Below are positions 50,991 to 53,763 of a stretch of 53,763 nt of DNA, piece by piece. The notes below the pieces were generated by a model, which saw only the letters and a list, made by a program, of their open reading frames with translations, had not been told where the DNA came from and did no database searches. The position numbers were made by a program, and so were the translations under genes. The stretch is taken from NCBI GenBank assembly GCA_904501735.1, contig CAJGBY010000015.1, positions 1 through 53,763 of the forward strand, read 5' to 3'. The stretch is from an uncultured Muribaculaceae bacterium. Its GTDB lineage: Bacteria > Bacteroidota > Bacteroidia > Bacteroidales > Muribaculaceae. Position 1 is the stretch's first letter. Each line of letters opens with the position of its first letter.

Positions 50991-51010
50991 CGAAAAAACT
51001 AAATAAACAA

Positions 51011-52948
51011 ATGATTAATATTACTTTTCCTGACGGAAGTGTGAAGCAATATGAGAGTGGTATCACTCCATATCAAATTGCTGAAGGCATCAGCCCTCGT
51101 CTTGCTAAAGAGGTGCTTGCTGCTACTGTGAATGGTGCTGAATGGGATATTTCACGACCAATTTGTAATGATGGTGAAATAAAATTGTTTAAGTGGGATG
51201 ATGCTGAAGGTAAGCATGCTTTCTGGCATACATCGGCTCACTTGCTAGCTGAAGCACTACAAGAACTTTACCAAGGTGTTCAATTCGGTATCGGTCCTGC
51301 TATCGAAAATGGTTTCTACTATGACATCGATCCAGGAGAAAACCAAATTACAAGTGCTGATTTCGCAAAGATCGAAGCTAAGATGGCTGAACTTGCTGCA
51401 AAAGATGAAGCAGTGGTTCGTGCTGACATTAGTAAGGAAGATGCACTTAAGATGTTTGGTGAAAGAGGCGAAACTTATAAGTGTGAATTGATCAACGGCC
51501 TCGAGGACGGAACAATTTCAACATATACACAAGGTGCGTTTACCGACCTTTGTCGTGGCCCACACTTGCCAAGTACAGGTGCAATCAAGGCTGTGAAGAT
51601 TATGTCGATTGCAGGTGCTTACTGGCGTGGTGATGAAACTCGCAAGCAAATGGTTCGTATCTATGGTGTTTCTTATCCTAAGAAGAAACTACTTGATGAA
51701 TATCTAGCAATTCTTGAAGAAGCTAAGAAGCGCGACCACCGTAAGATCGGTAAAGAAATGGAACTTTTTGCGTTCTCTCAAAATGTGGGACAAGGTCTTC
51801 CATTGTGGTTGCCTAAGGGTGCTGCACTTCGTGACCGTCTTGAACAATTCTTGAGAAAGATTCAACGCAAATATGGTTACTTGCAAGTAATCACTCCACA
51901 CATTGGTAACAAGATGTTGTATGTGACATCAGGTCACTATGCAAAATATGGTAAGGACTCGTTCCAACCAATCCACACTCCAGAAGAAGGTGAAGAATAC
52001 TTCTTGAAGCCAATGAACTGTCCTCACCACTGTGAGATTTATAAGACAGCTCCTCGTTCATATAAGGATCTTCCATTGCGTTTTGCGGAATTCGGTACAG
52101 TGTATCGTTATGAGCAAAGCGGTGAGCTTCACGGATTGACTCGTGTGCGTGGATTTACTCAAGATGATGCTCACTTGTTCTGTACTCCAGATCAATTGAA
52201 GGATGAGTTCTTGAAGGTAATGGATATTATTTTCTATATCTTTAAGGCATTAAACTTTGAAAACTTTGAAGCTCAAATTTCGCTACGCGATCCTAACAAT
52301 ACACAAAAATATGTGGGTAGCGACGAAAACTGGGAAAAGGCAGAGCGTGCAATCATCGAAGCATGTGCTGAAAAGGGCTTGAATGCTAAGTCGGTACAAG
52401 GTGAAGCTGCGTTCTATGGTCCAAAGCTTGACTTTATGGTGAAAGATGCTATCGGTCGTCGTTGGCAGCTTGGTACTATTCAAGTGGACTACAACTTGCC
52501 TGAGCGTTTCGGCCTTGAATATGTAGGTGCTGATAACCAAAAGCATCGTCCTATCATGATCCACCGTGCGCCATTTGGCTCAATGGAACGCTTTGTGGCT
52601 GTGCTTCTTGAACACACAGCAGGTAAGTTGCCTCTATGGCTTGCTCCTGATCAAGTGGTTGTTCTTCCAATTAGTGAAAAATATAACGACTATGCACAAA
52701 AGGTTGTTCTTGAACTTGCAGAAAAGGATATCCGTGCATTTGTTGATGATAGAAATGAGAAGATTGGTAAGAAGATTCGCGACAATGAGTTGAAAAAAAT
52801 CCCATATTTGCTCATTGTAGGTGAAAAAGAAGCAGAAAATAACGAAGTTTCTGTAAGAAAACAGGGCGAAGGTGATAAAGGTTCGAAAAAAATTACTACC
52901 TTTGCAACCGATTTTGCTCTTGAGATAGAGAAAATGACAAACTTTTAA
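51011..52948 (+). CDS. thrS: Threonyl-tRNA synthetase
   Basis: 645 residues from the ATG at 51011; an upstream in-frame extension lies in the leader and includes its hairpin. Domains: TGS (INITFPDGSVKQYESG), the editing domain with HTSAHLLAEAL and TDLCRGPH, the class II core with FLKPMNCPHHCEIY (zinc Cys and substrate His), RFAEFGTVYRYEQSGELHGLTRVRGFTQDDAH and the anticodon-binding domain (VVVLPISEKYNDYA, IRAFVDDRNEKIGKKIRD). It charges tRNA-Thr and edits mischarged Ser. infC follows after nine bases. Confidence 0.97.
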   Translation: MINITFPDGSVKQYESGITPYQIAEGISPRLAKEVLAATVNGAEWDISRPICNDGEIKLFKWDDAEGKHAFWHTSAHLLAEALQELYQGVQFGIGPAIENGFYYDIDPGENQITSADFAKIEAKMAELAAKDEAVVRADISKEDALKMFGERGETYKCELINGLEDGTISTYTQGAFTDLCRGPHLPSTGAIKAVKIMSIAGAYWRGDETRKQMVRIYGVSYPKKKLLDEYLAILEEAKKRDHRKIGKEMELFAFSQNVGQGLPLWLPKGAALRDRLEQFLRKIQRKYGYLQVITPHIGNKMLYVTSGHYAKYGKDSFQPIHTPEEGEEYFLKPMNCPHHCEIYKTAPRSYKDLPLRFAEFGTVYRYEQSGELHGLTRVRGFTQDDAHLFCTPDQLKDEFLKVMDIIFYIFKALNFENFEAQISLRDPNNTQKYVGSDENWEKAERAIIEACAEKGLNAKSVQGEAAFYGPKLDFMVKDAIGRRWQLGTIQVDYNLPERFGLEYVGADNQKHRPIMIHRAPFGSMERFVAVLLEHTAGKLPLWLAPDQVVVLPISEKYNDYAQKVVLELAEKDIRAFVDDRNEKIGKKIRDNELKKIPYLLIVGEKEAENNEVSVRKQGEGDKGSKKITTFATDFALEIEKMTNF

Positions 52949-52957
52949 TATTATTTA

Positions 52958-53557
52958 ATGGAGAAAAAACCATCTTGGACAGGCCCTAAAAAGCCTACAA
53001 CACCGCGACCAGCTGCAGATGTCGCAAAGAAAAAAGGGGATAAAGAAAGCAAAGACCAACACGCAATTAATGACCGAATTAGGGCAAAAGAAGTGCGTTT
53101 GGTGGGCGATAATGTAGAACAAGGAGTATATTCACTTGCTGAAGCATTGCGTATTGCTGATGAAATGGATCTTGATCTTATCGAGATTTCTCCTAATGCG
53201 GTGCCTCCAGTGTGTAGAGTTTTGGATTACCAAAAGTTCCTTTATCAACAACGCAAGCGTTTGAAGGAGCAAAAGGCTAAATCTACAAAGGTGGTGGTTA
53301 AGGAAATTCGTTTCGGACCTCAAACTGATGATCACGACTACAACTTTAAGTTGAAGCATGCTCAAGGTTTCCTTAAAGAAGGAGCTAAGGTGAAAGCGTA
53401 TGTGTTCTTCAAGGGTCGTTCGATTCTTTTCAAGGAACAAGGTGAAGTGTTGTTGTTGCGTTTTGCAAACGACTTGGAAGAATTTGGTAAAGTAGAACAA
53501 ATGCCAGTTCTTGAAGGAAAGCGCATGACAATAATGCTAACTCCAAAAAAGAAGTAA
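52958..53557 (+). CDS. infC: Translation initiation factor IF-3
   Basis: 199 residues. The N-terminal domain has INDRIRAKEVRLVGDN and LIEISPNAVPPVCRVLDYQKF. A Lys-rich linker and the C-terminal domain with KEIRFGPQTDDHDYNFKLKHAQGFL and VKAYVFFKGRSILF follow. The first 30 residues are a Lys/Pro-rich extension not found in E. coli IF-3. It binds the 30S subunit and checks the initiator tRNA. The start codon is ATG here, not the AUU known from enterobacteria, so that form of autocontrol is not expected. Confidence 0.97.
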   Translation: MEKKPSWTGPKKPTTPRPAADVAKKKGDKESKDQHAINDRIRAKEVRLVGDNVEQGVYSLAEALRIADEMDLDLIEISPNAVPPVCRVLDYQKFLYQQRKRLKEQKAKSTKVVVKEIRFGPQTDDHDYNFKLKHAQGFLKEGAKVKAYVFFKGRSILFKEQGEVLLLRFANDLEEFGKVEQMPVLEGKRMTIMLTPKKK

Positions 53558-53570
53558 ATAAGAGAAAATA

Positions 53571-53603
53571 AGAGCCTTGGGCTTTTTGGGTTGCCCAAGC
53601 TCT
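53571..53603 (+). promoter_or_regulatory. Hairpin between infC and rpmI
   Basis: AGAGCCTTGGGC (53571-53582) pairs with GCCCAAGCTCT (53593-53603) with one bulge. No T-run follows, so it is not a simple terminator. Its place in the infC-rpmI gap suggests ribosomal-protein feedback (L20-type) or an attenuator, by analogy with other bacteria. Confidence 0.5.
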
Positions 53604-53635
53604 GTTATATGTATAATTAATTAAAAATTACAAAA

Positions 53636-53763
53636 ATGCCAAAAGCTAAAACTAATTCCGGTGCTAAAAAAAGATTCGTTCTTACCGGAACAGGAAAGAT
53701 TAAGAGAAAGCATGCTTACAAAAGTCACATCTTGACAAAGAAGACTAAAAAGCAAAAGAGAAA
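53636..53763 (+). CDS. rpmI: Ribosomal protein bL35, 3'-truncated by window edge
   Basis: The first 42 codons are visible: MPKAKTNSGAKKRFVLTGTG and then a Lys/Arg-rich stretch with KRKHAYKSHILTKKTKK. This is the typical bL35 opening and the expected gene after infC in the infC-rpmI-rplT order. It is a structural protein of the large ribosomal subunit. About 20 residues and the stop lie beyond the window. Confidence 0.96.
   Translation, partial: MPKAKTNSGAKKRFVLTGTGKIKRKHAYKSHILTKKTKKQKR

Noticed and set aside
50972..51010. N-terminal extension of threonyl-tRNA synthetase
   Set aside because: It is translated leader containing the hairpin; the TGS domain starts at the ATG at 51011.
1..53763. 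CRISPR array, tRNA, rRNA, transposase or toxin-antitoxin pair
   Set aside because: Looked for by eye on both strands; no regularly spaced repeats, clover-leaf genes or recognisable families were found. A dedicated search such as tRNAscan could still find something missed.

Overview
The window looks like chromosome of a gut-type Bacteroidota, order Bacteroidales, at moderate-to-low GC. The support is a SusC/SusD pair, a glycogen cluster of GH133, GT4 and GH57, DUF349 and DUF805 proteins, a type IX secretion-like C-terminal domain and Bacteroidota lipoproteins. Many genes are preceded by the phylum's -7 box TAnnTTTG, often with a TTTG or TTG about 19-20 bases upstream, and Shine-Dalgarno sequences are almost absent. 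Genus cannot be fixed by eye; Muribaculaceae or Prevotellaceae-like is a guess.

Layout. 1-1.75 kb: end of a phage-like gene, then about 770 bases without a convincing gene but rich in repeats and palindromes, probably the edge of an integrated element. 1.75-5.6 kb: zinc-ribbon protein, HD hydrolase, SanA/ElyC-type membrane protein, WG-like lipoprotein. 5.8-10.5 kb (minus): glycogen operon debranching enzyme -> glycosyltransferase -> GH57 protein; the GH57 protein appears to lack both catalytic carboxylates. 10.7-12.4 kb (minus): cytidylate-kinase-like protein and lipid kinase, probably from a leaderless mRNA. 12.4-17.5 kb (minus): SusC/SusD pair with no enzymes beside it. 17.6-27.1 kb (plus): DUF805, cyclophilin lipoprotein with M16 protease, DUF349 protein, polyprenyl sugar-phosphate transferase, a large unknown protein, and small envelope genes including an internally deleted SanA relative. 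27.2-35 kb: C1 aminopeptidase, OmpA lipoprotein, PD-(D/E)XK nuclease, carB, PspC protein, acyltransferase. 35.1-40.4 kb: thioredoxin, ABC-F ATPase, a small protein resembling only the C-terminal domain of FtsZ, and a two-gene secreted-protein operon.

40.5-46.4 kb (minus) is one tight operon, hisH-hisA-hisF-hisIE-ftsE-lysC-lysA, joining the end of histidine synthesis, an FtsE-type ATPase and the first and last steps of lysine/diaminopimelate synthesis. 46.5-50.9 kb holds a META-domain protein, an SGNH hydrolase and a TPR protein. 50.9 kb to the end is the translation cluster thrS-infC-rpmI, cut by the window edge, with hairpins ahead of thrS and between infC and rpmI.

No rRNA, tRNA, CRISPR array, transposase or integrase was recognised. 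The best leads are the standalone FtsZ C-terminal-domain-like protein, the GH57 protein with substituted catalytic motifs and a lysine/alanine-rich tail, and the palindrome-rich segment at 1.07-1.39 kb.
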